19,753 nucleotides of DNA from CAUZJO01 sp963580245 (lineage in GTDB: Bacteria; Sumerlaeota; Sumerlaeia; MVZB01), in the NCBI GenBank assembly GCA_963580245.1, contig CAUZJO010000091.1, positions 1-19,753 on the forward strand. Direction: 5' to 3'. Of this stretch, positions 6,780 through 14,833 are shown piece by piece (the stretch's first letter is position 1; every line of letters begins with the position of its first letter). Below the pieces are notes generated by a model. It was not told where the DNA came from, ran no database searches, and saw only the letters and a list, made by a program, of their open reading frames with translations. A program made the translations under genes and the position numbers.

Positions 6780-8245
6780 CGGCCCCCTCCGCCGCCGTTA
6801 TCGGCGACCTCTGAGGGACTCAGGCGCGTAAGGCGCAACCGATGCACGCGACGGCCGATCATCTGTTCGACCTTGAGCGCGAAGTGCTGATGAGTGACCT
6901 CGTCGCCAACGCGAGGGATGCGCCCCAATGAATTCATCACGAATCCCCCTACGGTGCGGCCCTTGTGTTCAGGGAAATCGATCCCCAGTTCTTCGCCGAG
7001 TTCGTCGAGGCCGACCGTGCCGATGACGCGCCAGGCATCGGGGTCGAGCGGCTCGATCTCGCGCTCATGGTGGTCCTGCTTCTCGTAGATATCGCCGACG
7101 ATCTCCTCGAGCAGGTCCTGGAGCGTTACGATGCCGGCCAGACCGCCGTATTCGTCGACGACGATGGCCATCTTCGTGCGCTGTTGGCGGAAGCGCTTGA
7201 GCAGGTCCAGCAGGCCCATCTGTTCGGGGACGAGCAGCGGCTCGCGGCGGTGGCGGCGCCAATCGCCGTCACGGTCCAGGAGGACTTCCTTGACCAACAG
7301 GAAGCCGACGGGCTGATCGAGCGACTCACGGTAGACGATGACCCGGTTGTTGGGGACCTTCTGGAGTCGTGCGATCATCTCGCGTTGCGATAGGTCATCG
7401 GGCACGGCGTTGAGCGAGATGCGAGGGGTGAGGATCTCGGCGACCACCGTGCGGCGCAAATCGAAGACGCCATCAATCATCTCGCGCTCGTCCTGCTCGA
7501 GCACCTGGGCGACCTCGCCCGTTTGGATCATCACCTTCAATTCCTCGCCGCTGACTTCCTCCTCCTGGGCCGTCTCGGGGATGCGAAAGATCCGATAGAG
7601 GCCGCGCAACAGAATATGCAGCCCCACCCGCGGCGGTTTCATCGCCCAGTTCGCGGCCGTTAGCGGCGGGATCAGTAGGCGCGCGGCGCGCATCGGCCTG
7701 AGGTTGGCCAACATCTTTGGAATAATTTCGCCGAGCAGCAAAATGGCCGTCGTCGCCAGCAGGGCGGCCGCCGCGAAGGAGATTGCCGAGCCCCGCGGCC
7801 CGAATTGACGTTCCATGAGATGGACGGCGGTCAATGATATCGAGATGTTGATGAGGTTATTGAGGATCAGGATCGTGACGAGCGTATCGTTTGGACGATC
7901 CAGCAGGTGAACAATCCGCAGGTCCACCCAGCGCGGCGAGTTGCGCAGTTTGATGACGTCGAGTTTGTCCAGGGAGAAGAGGGCCGTCTCGCACGAGGAG
8001 ACCAGACCGGAACCGACCAACAGCCCCATGAACAGCAGCACCAGTGTTAACGAATTGGCCGCCCACGGCTCGGAGTCGGGATCACCCGCCGCTTGGGCTT
8101 GGATGACCAGGGCGCAACCGGTCACCAACGCGAAGATGAAGATAAAACGGGCCGGCCAGCTATAGAGAACGCCCCGCTTCTCTCCGGATTGATCTGAGGG
8201 TTCGTCCAACGGGTCGGTCCTCACGCGATACGGATCACACGGCAC
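6776..8245 (-). CDS. CNNM/CorC-family membrane protein with CBS pair (first of a tandem pair)
   Basis: This 489-residue paralogue of its downstream neighbour has an extra hydrophobic N-terminal segment (about 32-50, ending IQAQAAGD). That segment could be a signal peptide or an extra TM helix. The CNNM domain follows (about 64-215) with SSCETALFSLDKLD (83-96) and GEIIPK (172-177). A CBS pair (about 265-385) contains ILTPRISL and VDEYGG (363-368), and the C-terminal CorC_HlyC domain (about 400-475) contains GRTVGGFVMNSLGRIP. The expected role is ion (Mg2+/Co2+) efflux control in the inner membrane, with the CBS pair sensing nucleotide. The C-terminus is Gly-rich. The start is uncertain: the GTG at 8245 gives 489 residues without a good ribosome binding site, and a second GTG lies seven codons in. 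Confidence 0.88.
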   Translation of the reverse strand: MPCDPYRVRTDPLDEPSDQSGEKRGVLYSWPARFIFIFALVTGCALVIQAQAAGDPDSEPWAANSLTLVLLFMGLLVGSGLVSSCETALFSLDKLDVIKLRNSPRWVDLRIVHLLDRPNDTLVTILILNNLINISISLTAVHLMERQFGPRGSAISFAAAALLATTAILLLGEIIPKMLANLRPMRAARLLIPPLTAANWAMKPPRVGLHILLRGLYRIFRIPETAQEEEVSGEELKVMIQTGEVAQVLEQDEREMIDGVFDLRRTVVAEILTPRISLNAVPDDLSQREMIARLQKVPNNRVIVYRESLDQPVGFLLVKEVLLDRDGDWRRHRREPLLVPEQMGLLDLLKRFRQQRTKMAIVVDEYGGLAGIVTLQDLLEEIVGDIYEKQDHHEREIEPLDPDAWRVIGTVGLDELGEELGIDFPEHKGRTVGGFVMNSLGRIPRVGDEVTHQHFALKVEQMIGRRVHRLRLTRLSPSEVADNGGGGGR

Positions 8246-8807
8246 CCGACGTTTGGATCAACCAAACGCAAGCGCGGGAACGAGGACGCGCCACTCTGTT
8301 TGAGGCGAGCGCGCCGGGCCGACACGGCGGTCCATTCCTTGTGCGTCATTGGAGTAAAGGTGAAGCGTTGGGGTGAATCCTCGTCGCAACAGCTCATTGC
8401 ATTTAACTCGGGCATGCGGCTCCCTCGCGGCACGTTTTCATTCCTAATAACGTGTCGTATCCCGACGGGATTACGCTTGCTCTATTTAGCATTGAACGGG
8501 AAGACGATGGTTCCATCGATCTAAAGAGGCAAAACTCACCACCACAAAACATAATATCGGTAAGAGGCCGACCGTGGCAAGTAATTCTTTCGTCATGGAC
8601 ATTATGGTCGAATCAGCGACGGGCTCCAGACCATCAATTGCGGGACGAGCTACAAGCCCGCCCCGCAATCTTTGGGGTGGTTGTTACCACTTCACCGGCC
8701 TTGCACCGAGTGAAGTTGAACTACAGGAAAGGAGACTCCCAAAAGCGACACACAGAGGTGGGAGCAGAAGTCCCCTTTCTGGTCAATCAGCCCGATCGGA
8801 GCTGATT
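8246..8807. other. 562-base intergenic stretch with hairpins
   Basis: I see no convincing gene. A small minus-strand frame (8486-8596, 36 residues with one hydrophobic stretch) lacks a ribosome binding site. The palindrome ATCCCGACGGGAT near 8458-8470 resembles the core of the repeat at 1069-1223. Three successive stems occur at 8637-8644/8662-8669 (ATTGCGGG/CCCGCAAT), 8677-8680/8687-8690 (GTGG/CCAC) and 8690-8695/8710-8715 (CTTCAC/GTGAAG). None is followed by a T-run, so they are not simple terminators. Confidence 0.4.
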
Positions 8808-10541
8808 CTAGCCACTATTATCCTGCCCGACCGAGGCGGATTCAAGCTTTTTTTTTCTCTCGATTTGCTTTGCGGGCGAATCATTTTTCACGGCAGGGGC
8901 ATTGCCTTTTTTAACTAATTTGCTTTTTTTAACAATTTCTATGCGCTCGTGATGGAACTCGTCACATGGGACGATTCTGAGCGCGACCTGATACTTGCCG
9001 GAGAGCGCCTTGAGGGCGTCGAGCACGTTGGCCTGCAGGTAAGTCCTGAATTGAGAGTGCACAACGATTTCTACCGACTCCGGCTTGGGGCCCTCCTCGA
9101 GCTCGGCGATCAGATCGTACTTGAGCCGCTTCCAGAGCTGTTGGTCACTGAGGATACGCCCCGTGCCCTCGCAATAGGGGCAGGGCCGATAGAATGAACG
9201 GGACAGGCTCTTTCTGACACGCTTTCGTGTCATTTCGACCAGTCCAAAGGTAGAGATGCCTGATAATGCGAATCTTGCGCGGTCGGACTTTAGGCACCGT
9301 TTATACTCCCGAAGGACCTGCTGCTCATGGTCGCGCTCGGACATATCGATGAAATCGATCACGATCAGCCCGCCGATATCGCGCAGCCGGAGTTGCCGGG
9401 CGATCGCCCGGCACGCCTCCAGGTTGATCTTCAGGATCATCTGGTCCTGGTCCTCGCGCCCGACGTAGCGGCCGCTGTTGACATCGATGGCCGTCATCGC
9501 CTCGGCCTCATCGATGATGATCTCTCCCCCGCTACGCAACGGGACTTTGTGGCGCAACGCCTTTTGAAACTGTTTTTCAACCTCGAACGTATCGAAGATA
9601 TTGACGGGCGAATCGTAGAGGGCGATGCGTTCAGACAACTCCGGCACCATGGTCTGGCACGCCTTGATCAGCCGGCGCATGTTTTGCTTGGAGTCGATCA
9701 GGATTTCATCGATCTCATCGGTAAAGTTGTCGCGCGCCACACGGTTCAGGATTTCATGATCGTCGTAGAGCCGGGCCGGCGCGCGGCAGCGTTTGGAGCG
9801 TTTGGCGATCCCGTCCCAGGTCTTCTTGAGTTGCTCGGCGTCTAGGCAAATCGACGGTTCATCGCGTTCCAGCCCCGCCGTGCGGATGATGAAGGCCCCG
9901 CCATTGGAAGTCAGGGAGTGCAGCAGCTGGCGCAGTCGCCGTCGCTCGCCCGCGTCTTCGATGCGACGCGAAACGCCGCCCGAGTTCTCCGAAAAAGGCA
10001 TCAGGACGAGGTAACGCCCGGGCAACGAAATGAACGTCGTGATACGGGGGCCTTTGGTGCTGATTTGCTCCTTGGTGACCTGAACCAGGATTTCGTCGCC
10101 GACCTGCATCGGGCGGGAACCCTTTGGGGGTCGGGTGGGGGCCTTTGTTCCCGCCCCGGCCTCCGCCTCTTCTTCAAACGAATCGACCGCGGGATCGATG
10201 AAGTCATCGTCTTCCAGCCCCTGCTCCAGGCTCTCGACCTCCTCCGGGAGCTCCTCGACGCGGGCGGAGTGACGGCGGTGGCGTTCGGGCCGTCCACGCT
10301 GGGGCAGCTCGTACTCGGGCAAGACGTCATCGAAGTGGAGAAAGGCGTTTTTCTCGCCCCCGATGTTGACGAAGACCGCCCTGAGGCCCGGGATGATGCT
10401 ATCGACCCGCCCCTTGTAGATGTTCCCCACGATCGAGCGCGAGTGGAGGTCTTCCATGAATAACTCGACCAGGGTCCCGTCCTCGAGCAGGGCCACGCGG
10501 ATATCGGTCGCTTCCACGTTGATTAGAACTTGTCTGCGCAT
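8808..10541 (-). CDS. rng: Ribonuclease E/G
   Basis: This endoribonuclease cleaves single-stranded A/U-rich RNA in rRNA maturation and mRNA decay. At 577 residues it has an N-terminal S1-like domain (about 34-175), followed by the RNase H-like and 5'-sensor regions. The DNase I-like catalytic site has AIDVNSGR (Asp353) and VIDFIDM (Asp396), 43 residues apart exactly as Asp303 and Asp346 of E. coli RNase E. The Zn-link CPYC (454-457) has the same spacing to the second Asp as in E. coli. The C-terminus ends in a Lys-rich tail (about 537-577) and lacks the long degradosome scaffold, so it is nearer to RNase G. An acidic insert rich in Glu and Asp (about 95-140) interrupts the S1 region. The ATG at 10541 is 11-13 bases from a GGAAGGA site; a TTG at 10553 is a real alternative, so the start could be four codons longer. 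Confidence 0.92.
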   Translation of the reverse strand: MRRQVLINVEATDIRVALLEDGTLVELFMEDLHSRSIVGNIYKGRVDSIIPGLRAVFVNIGGEKNAFLHFDDVLPEYELPQRGRPERHRRHSARVEELPEEVESLEQGLEDDDFIDPAVDSFEEEAEAGAGTKAPTRPPKGSRPMQVGDEILVQVTKEQISTKGPRITTFISLPGRYLVLMPFSENSGGVSRRIEDAGERRRLRQLLHSLTSNGGAFIIRTAGLERDEPSICLDAEQLKKTWDGIAKRSKRCRAPARLYDDHEILNRVARDNFTDEIDEILIDSKQNMRRLIKACQTMVPELSERIALYDSPVNIFDTFEVEKQFQKALRHKVPLRSGGEIIIDEAEAMTAIDVNSGRYVGREDQDQMILKINLEACRAIARQLRLRDIGGLIVIDFIDMSERDHEQQVLREYKRCLKSDRARFALSGISTFGLVEMTRKRVRKSLSRSFYRPCPYCEGTGRILSDQQLWKRLKYDLIAELEEGPKPESVEIVVHSQFRTYLQANVLDALKALSGKYQVALRIVPCDEFHHERIEIVKKSKLVKKGNAPAVKNDSPAKQIERKKKLESASVGQDNSG

Positions 10542-10593
10542 AAGATTGTTCAATCCTTCCTTCCATGTGACTAGGCGGGAGTAAGACGGTTTG

Positions 10594-10650
10594 GGGTCCG
10601 GGCGGCGAGGGAGGCCGATGGGCCTCTCGCCACCTAATGGGGGTGGACCC
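10594..10650 (-). promoter_or_regulatory. Branched stem-loop in the RNase E/G leader
   Basis: An outer stem GGGTCC/GGACCC (10594-10599 with 10645-10650) encloses a strong hairpin. That hairpin is GGCGAG/CTCGCC (10604-10609 with 10626-10631) extended by AGGCC/GGCCT (10612-10616 with 10621-10625), with a GG bulge and a 4-base loop. It begins about 50 bases upstream of the start codon of the RNase gene, so it would lie in its 5' untranslated region. E. coli rne is known to be autoregulated through hairpins in its leader; the same role here is inference. Confidence 0.45.
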
Positions 10651-11285
10651 GCCGTGGCCGGCGTGCGTCAGGTTTGGCGCCCTCGTGGACGCGGGGGTGT
10701 GCCGGAGGAGAAGAGAGAACCAGATAAAGCTGGTCGGGATAGTTTTCAGGCCGGAAGCTTCCGGTCTCCATAAACACGACTCACCTTGGGTGCCGCCACG
10801 GGCGCGCCACCACTCTCGGGGGCGCTGCCTGCGACACGTCAAACCTTGCATGCGGGGCCTGGATCAACCGACTTCACCCGCGCGGTCGGATCGAGCCAAA
10901 CACATCTCAGGCTAGATGTCCAGTAAATGCTGGGGGGCATCGGGTGTGATTCAGATTCGGGAGTAAACGCGGTATCAATGCAGGGTTCCCGTGTTCCAAC
11001 TCTGATCGGCTCTCGGCTCCCGTCCTCGTCCTTCGTCCTCGAATTCTTCAATCGAAAGAAAGGCCATCGGTTTGGGATCACCCGATCGAATCCAAGAAAG
11101 TCCGGGGACGGGAGCCGAGAGCCGATTATAAACTGGCGGGGGTTCCCCCCATCGCAGTGGTTTTGACTCCAAAGAACTGAATCATGGCCCGGCACCCCCT
11201 GGCGCAACAAATTCCTTGGCCCTCCCCAAGCGCTATGACATCATGACCCCAGTGGCCTTGATAGCGTTGTTGAGACGGGCCGATT
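10651..11285. other. Intergenic stretch between RNase E/G and histidine kinase genes
   Basis: The two genes leave in opposite directions and no coding frame between them is convincing. The stretch includes a perfect 14-base palindrome CCGGAAGCTTCCGG (10751-10764) and the long inverted repeat at 11005-11126 (listed separately). Promoters for both genes must be here, but I cannot pick clear boxes. Confidence 0.45.
11005..11126. repeat. Perfect 21-bp inverted repeat with 80-base interior
   Basis: ATCGGCTCTCGGCTCCCGTC plus one further C (11005-11025) recurs as an exact reverse complement at 11106-11126. The 80-base interior is A/T-richer and Pu/Py-biased and has no gene. The flanks show no obvious target-site duplication. 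It could be a MITE-like insertion or a long hairpin in the leader of one of the flanking genes. The size and layout resemble the 1069-1223 element, but the arm sequences differ. Confidence 0.65.
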
Positions 11286-13787
11286 ATGGGATTTCGCGAC
11301 CGATCCATTGAACAAAAAATATTTCTGCTGATCCTGCCGATCAGCCTGGTTCCCGCCGCGATCTATTTGGTGATCGCCGTGATGGGATCGCGCGTGACGT
11401 TCGAGCAGGCGCGGGGCTCCGAGCTCAGCCAGCAGGCGCGCTACCTGACCGACCTGTTCGACCAATTCCTGACCGCCAGATTTGAAGAATTCATGCCGCT
11501 GGCCCGCGGCGGACAGTGGACGATCGAAACGCCGCCCACCGACCTCGAGGCGCATGGGATCGCCGCCGTCATACTGGTCGATGACGCCGGAGAAATCCAC
11601 CTGCTGGGTCATGTTCTCGAGGATCGATATTTCCCCCATTACATAAACGAGAGCCTGGCCGTGTTCAGCGACATTTGGGAACGACGCGCGGACCTACCCC
11701 CCGACGGTTTGCTCACCGACATGCAAATACCCATCCCCGGCTGGTCGCCGCCGCTCAAGCTCGCCATTTTCGCCTGCCCGGGGCCGCGCGAGTCGCTCTA
11801 CGCCTTCCTGGTCGATGGTAAGCGCTTGATGAAGCGGTTTCAGGCCGGCCGGCCTCAGGCCCCCGAAACGTTCCTCGTCTATTCACGCAGCGGCTTTTTC
11901 CTCTTTTCGACCGAAACTCTTATCGAGGAGGTCGGCCAGGGTGTCCTCGACGGCGTCGCGCAGCCCGAAAACATGAATGACTGGTTCGACTTGACGGCCC
12001 GGGAACAGACCTACCTGATGGCCCCGGTCGAGTCCAAGTTGCTCCGCCGCAAGTCGGCGCGGGCGGGCTGGGGCGCCGACTGGGTTTTTGTGCTCCAGTA
12101 CGACATGGAACGGTTTCTCGGACCTCTGGAGGCGCTCGCATGGCTGATGGCCCTGATCGGCCTGGGCCTGGTATTGCTGAGCGTTGTGGTGGCCCGGGTG
12201 GCGTCGCGGCGCATCGTGCTCCCGCTGCGCCAGTTGCGACGCCAAGCCGACGACCTGGCGCGCGGTCAGCTCGACGTGCATGCGCAAGTGGAGGCCCGCG
12301 ACGAGATCGGCAACTTGGCCCAGGCCTTCAATCGGATGGCCACGCGGCTGCACTCGACGTATGGGGCGCTCGAGGAACGCATCGAGGAGAACCGCCTGCG
12401 CGCCGAACACATCAACGTCATCAACCAGATCACCAACGCGATTATTCAGTCCTTCAGCCTGGAAAACATCTTCGAAATCATCAGCCGCGATTTGAGCAAG
12501 GTATTCCGTTTCGACGCCCTGTGGATTACCTTCCACGAACGCGAGGGCAAGTCACTGAAGATCAACTACATCGAGCCGGCGGGCATGATCTCGCTGTTCA
12601 AAGGGGGAAGCATCGCGTTGGCCCAGTCGCTGCACGGCCAGGCGATCGAGGGGCGCGAGACGCTCCACGCCGAGGTCGGGCCGAACCATTCCAGTCCCTT
12701 TCACGACGTTCAGACCCTGCGCTCGGAGGGCTTCCAATCCTTCCTGATCGCGCCGCTGCCCGGCCGCGACCGGCTGATCGGCACGATGTGCGTCGCCTCG
12801 ACGGACCCCGACGCCTATGGCGCCGAACACGTCGCCGTCATGACCTCGCTGGCCGGCGCCGTGGCGATCGCGATTGAACAGGCCTACCTGTTCCGGCGCA
12901 CCTCGCATTTCGCCAACGAATTGGAGCGAAAGGTCGAGGAGCGCACCCGCGAGCTTGAGTTGGCCACCCAGAAGCTGATCTTGACCGAGAAGTACTATGC
13001 CACCGGGCGCCTGGCCGGCAACCTGGCCCATGAGATCAACAACCCGCTGGCCATCATCAAGAACTACCTCCAGTTGGTCAGGAACAGGGTCCGCAATGCG
13101 GGCGGCGGGCGGCGCGAGAGCGATCCGAGTCTGGAAACGCTCGAGATCATCGATGAGGAAGTCAACCGCATCGCGCGCCTGGTGGGCCAGATGCTCGATC
13201 TGCATCGCCCCTCCGAGCACAAGGTCGAGCCTTTGGATATCAACAACCTGATCGAGGACATCCTGGCGCTGCTCGAGGAGGAGCTTTCGCGTTGCGGGAT
13301 CGCCGTCGAGCGCAACCTGGACCCGGACCTGCCCAAACCGGTCGTCTCGCCCGACCTGATTCGCCAGGTGCTGATCAACCTTGTGCGCAACGCCCAGGAC
13401 GCCATGGAGGAGGGCGGGACGCTATCGCTGGCCACCTCGCCGATCACCGAGTGGGGCGAAGGGCGCGAACGCCGGTCGGTGCGCATTCGCGTGGCCGATA
13501 CCGGTGTCGGCATCGCCCCCGAACACCTCAACCGCATCTTCGACCCATTTTTCACGACCAAGTCCCAGGAAAAGGGGACGGGGCTGGGTCTGTGCGTCTC
13601 CTACAGCATCATTCGGGTCTATCACGGCTCGATCGAGGTGGAGAGCGAACCGGGCCGGGGGACGGCGTTCGTGGTGACGTTGCCGGCGGGGGAGTTGGTC
13701 GCCACCCGCGAGTCGCCCGAATCGGCCGCCCTGGTGCGAGAAATCCCGCCCGGCCGCGCCCCGCATCTGGGCACGCTGTCCCTCTAA
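11286..13787 (+). CDS. Membrane sensor histidine kinase (HAMP-GAF-HisKA-HATPase)
   Basis: This protein has 833 residues. TM1 spans about 12-33, followed by an extracytoplasmic sensor region (34-280) and TM2 (about 284-304). A HAMP linker (about 305-358) contains PLRQLRRQADDLARGQ. A GAF-like domain (about 385-535) is followed by a coiled coil (540-565). The HisKA region has GNLAHEINNPLAIIKNY, with His582 as phosphoacceptor. The HATPase has its N box around LINLVRNAQDAM (696-707), G1 DTGVGI (738-743), F box FDPFFTTK and G2 KGTGLGL (763-769). All catalytic motifs are intact, so it should autophosphorylate in response to an unknown external signal. The kinase core resembles NtrB/AtoS-type kinases, which often pair with sigma54 activators, but no response regulator is next to it. 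The prepilin genes lie downstream on the same strand after a 211-base gap; a functional link is unproven. The ribosome binding site is weak (GACGGG). Confidence 0.92.
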   Translation: MGFRDRSIEQKIFLLILPISLVPAAIYLVIAVMGSRVTFEQARGSELSQQARYLTDLFDQFLTARFEEFMPLARGGQWTIETPPTDLEAHGIAAVILVDDAGEIHLLGHVLEDRYFPHYINESLAVFSDIWERRADLPPDGLLTDMQIPIPGWSPPLKLAIFACPGPRESLYAFLVDGKRLMKRFQAGRPQAPETFLVYSRSGFFLFSTETLIEEVGQGVLDGVAQPENMNDWFDLTAREQTYLMAPVESKLLRRKSARAGWGADWVFVLQYDMERFLGPLEALAWLMALIGLGLVLLSVVVARVASRRIVLPLRQLRRQADDLARGQLDVHAQVEARDEIGNLAQAFNRMATRLHSTYGALEERIEENRLRAEHINVINQITNAIIQSFSLENIFEIISRDLSKVFRFDALWITFHEREGKSLKINYIEPAGMISLFKGGSIALAQSLHGQAIEGRETLHAEVGPNHSSPFHDVQTLRSEGFQSFLIAPLPGRDRLIGTMCVASTDPDAYGAEHVAVMTSLAGAVAIAIEQAYLFRRTSHFANELERKVEERTRELELATQKLILTEKYYATGRLAGNLAHEINNPLAIIKNYLQLVRNRVRNAGGGRRESDPSLETLEIIDEEVNRIARLVGQMLDLHRPSEHKVEPLDINNLIEDILALLEEELSRCGIAVERNLDPDLPKPVVSPDLIRQVLINLVRNAQDAMEEGGTLSLATSPITEWGEGRERRSVRIRVADTGVGIAPEHLNRIFDPFFTTKSQEKGTGLGLCVSYSIIRVYHGSIEVESEPGRGTAFVVTLPAGELVATRESPESAALVREIPPGRAPHLGTLSL

Positions 13788-13788
13788 A

Positions 13789-13841
13789 GGACCCGGCCGT
13801 GCGGGAATCCGGGCTAAACAAGAGCTTCGGGTCCGATTTTA
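13789..13841 (+). terminator. Possible terminator after the histidine kinase gene
   Basis: GGACCCG (13789-13795) pairs with CGGGTCC (13828-13834), directly followed by GATTTTATT. The 32-base loop is long and the T-run short, so termination would be weak at best. Confidence 0.3.
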
Positions 13842-13866
13842 TTCCATCGACGGGAGTAGATTGCGC

Positions 13867-13895
13867 TTGACGGTGAACGGACTTGATTCCATACT
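13867..13895 (+). promoter_or_regulatory. Candidate sigma70-type promoter before the first prepilin gene
   Basis: TTGACG (13867-13872) is separated by 17 bases from CATACT (13890-13895), matching the consensus boxes at 5 of 6 and 4 of 6 positions. It lies about 100 bases before the prepilin start and just after the possible kinase terminator, which suggests the prepilins are transcribed independently of the kinase. Pattern match only. Confidence 0.35.
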
Positions 13896-13998
13896 TTCCA
13901 ATGGTACCTGAATAATTCGAGTGGGGGAACGCGTTGATTTGAGGGTGTCACGAAGTCAAACGACTGACCACGGATACGGAGGTTGCAAGACTACAGCC

Positions 13999-14733
13999 AT
14001 GCACAGCTATTCCTTACTCATTGAACGTCTTTACGGCGGTCGGAGAACGCCCTTCGGCCGGGGATTTACACTCATCGAACTCCTCATCGTCGTGGCCATC
14101 ATCGCGATCTTGGCGGCCATCGCCGTGCCCAACTTCCTCGAGGCCCAGACGCGCTCGAAGGTCAGCCGCACCAAAAACGACATCAGGACGTGTGGGATGG
14201 CCATCGAAGCGTATCAGATCGAGTATAATGACGTCATGCCGTGCACCGGACATACGCAAAGAGGACGGGGGCCCGATGATTTCCTTAACTACAGTTTTTG
14301 GGTGGAGTTTTATCAGACCAACAGGTCAGGAGGCCAGGCCAGGCGACTCACGTCGCCGGTCGCCTATCTTTCCAGCATTCCACATGATGTTTTTGCCTCT
14401 CACAAGGCTTGGGGGAACATTATTCGATGGACCAGTTTTGGCTACGTGTATTACGGATGGGATCCAAGTCGTTGGCGTGGGGGGAAAAGTTATACGTGGA
14501 CGTGGGGTGGATCGCAGGTTGCTGCAAAATATAAAAGGGGATTTAGATGGATGCTCCAGTGCGGCGGTCCGGACCAGTGGTACAATTACGGACCCGATCA
14601 CGGCCCCAACGGCTGGCTAGCATCAAAAGGGGGTCTGGGGGGCATTTATGACCCGACCAACGGCGTCATTTCCTCCGGCGACATGTACTGGCTCAGTGAG
14701 ATCGGGCTGGTGGGCGGCGGCAACACGGATTGA
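13999..14733 (+). CDS. Type IV prepilin-like / pseudopilin protein, copy 1
   Basis: This 244-residue protein has a class III signal: a 22-residue basic leader ending GRG, cleavage before Phe23, Glu at position +5 (Glu27) and a hydrophobic helix (about 25-43, LIELLIVVAIIAILAAIAV). A prepilin peptidase should cut after Gly22 and methylate Phe23. Mature proteins of this class build type IV pili or type II secretion pseudopili; which of these applies cannot be read. After the helix come AQTRSKVSRTKNDIRT and a region rich in aromatic residues, and the C-terminus carries GGLGGIYDPTNG, GDMY and GLVGGG. I chose the ATG at 13999: GGAGGT precedes it by 15 bases, and the next gene has a GTG at the exactly aligned place giving the same 22-residue leader. 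A GTG at 13921 would add 26 unlikely residues. The middle part is A/T-richer than its paralogue. Confidence 0.88.
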   Translation: MHSYSLLIERLYGGRRTPFGRGFTLIELLIVVAIIAILAAIAVPNFLEAQTRSKVSRTKNDIRTCGMAIEAYQIEYNDVMPCTGHTQRGRGPDDFLNYSFWVEFYQTNRSGGQARRLTSPVAYLSSIPHDVFASHKAWGNIIRWTSFGYVYYGWDPSRWRGGKSYTWTWGGSQVAAKYKRGFRWMLQCGGPDQWYNYGPDHGPNGWLASKGGLGGIYDPTNGVISSGDMYWLSEIGLVGGGNTD

Positions 14734-14833
14734 AAGGGAGGGGGGAGACGGCGGCTTTACCCGAGTTATTCCCGGGTGAGTGCCTGAATTCCCCCACTGG
14801 ACGGTGAGTTTTGGAGGTTGGCGAGCAATAGTC

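Noticed and set aside
8486..8602. Minus-strand frame of about 36 codons with a hydrophobic stretch (small membrane protein)
   Set aside because: No ribosome binding site, no neighbour in the same direction and no family recognised; kept only as a remark in the intergenic entry.
13921..13998. Upstream GTG start for prepilin copy 1
   Set aside because: It would give a 48-residue leader; the paralogue alignment and the GGAGGT site favour the ATG at 13999.
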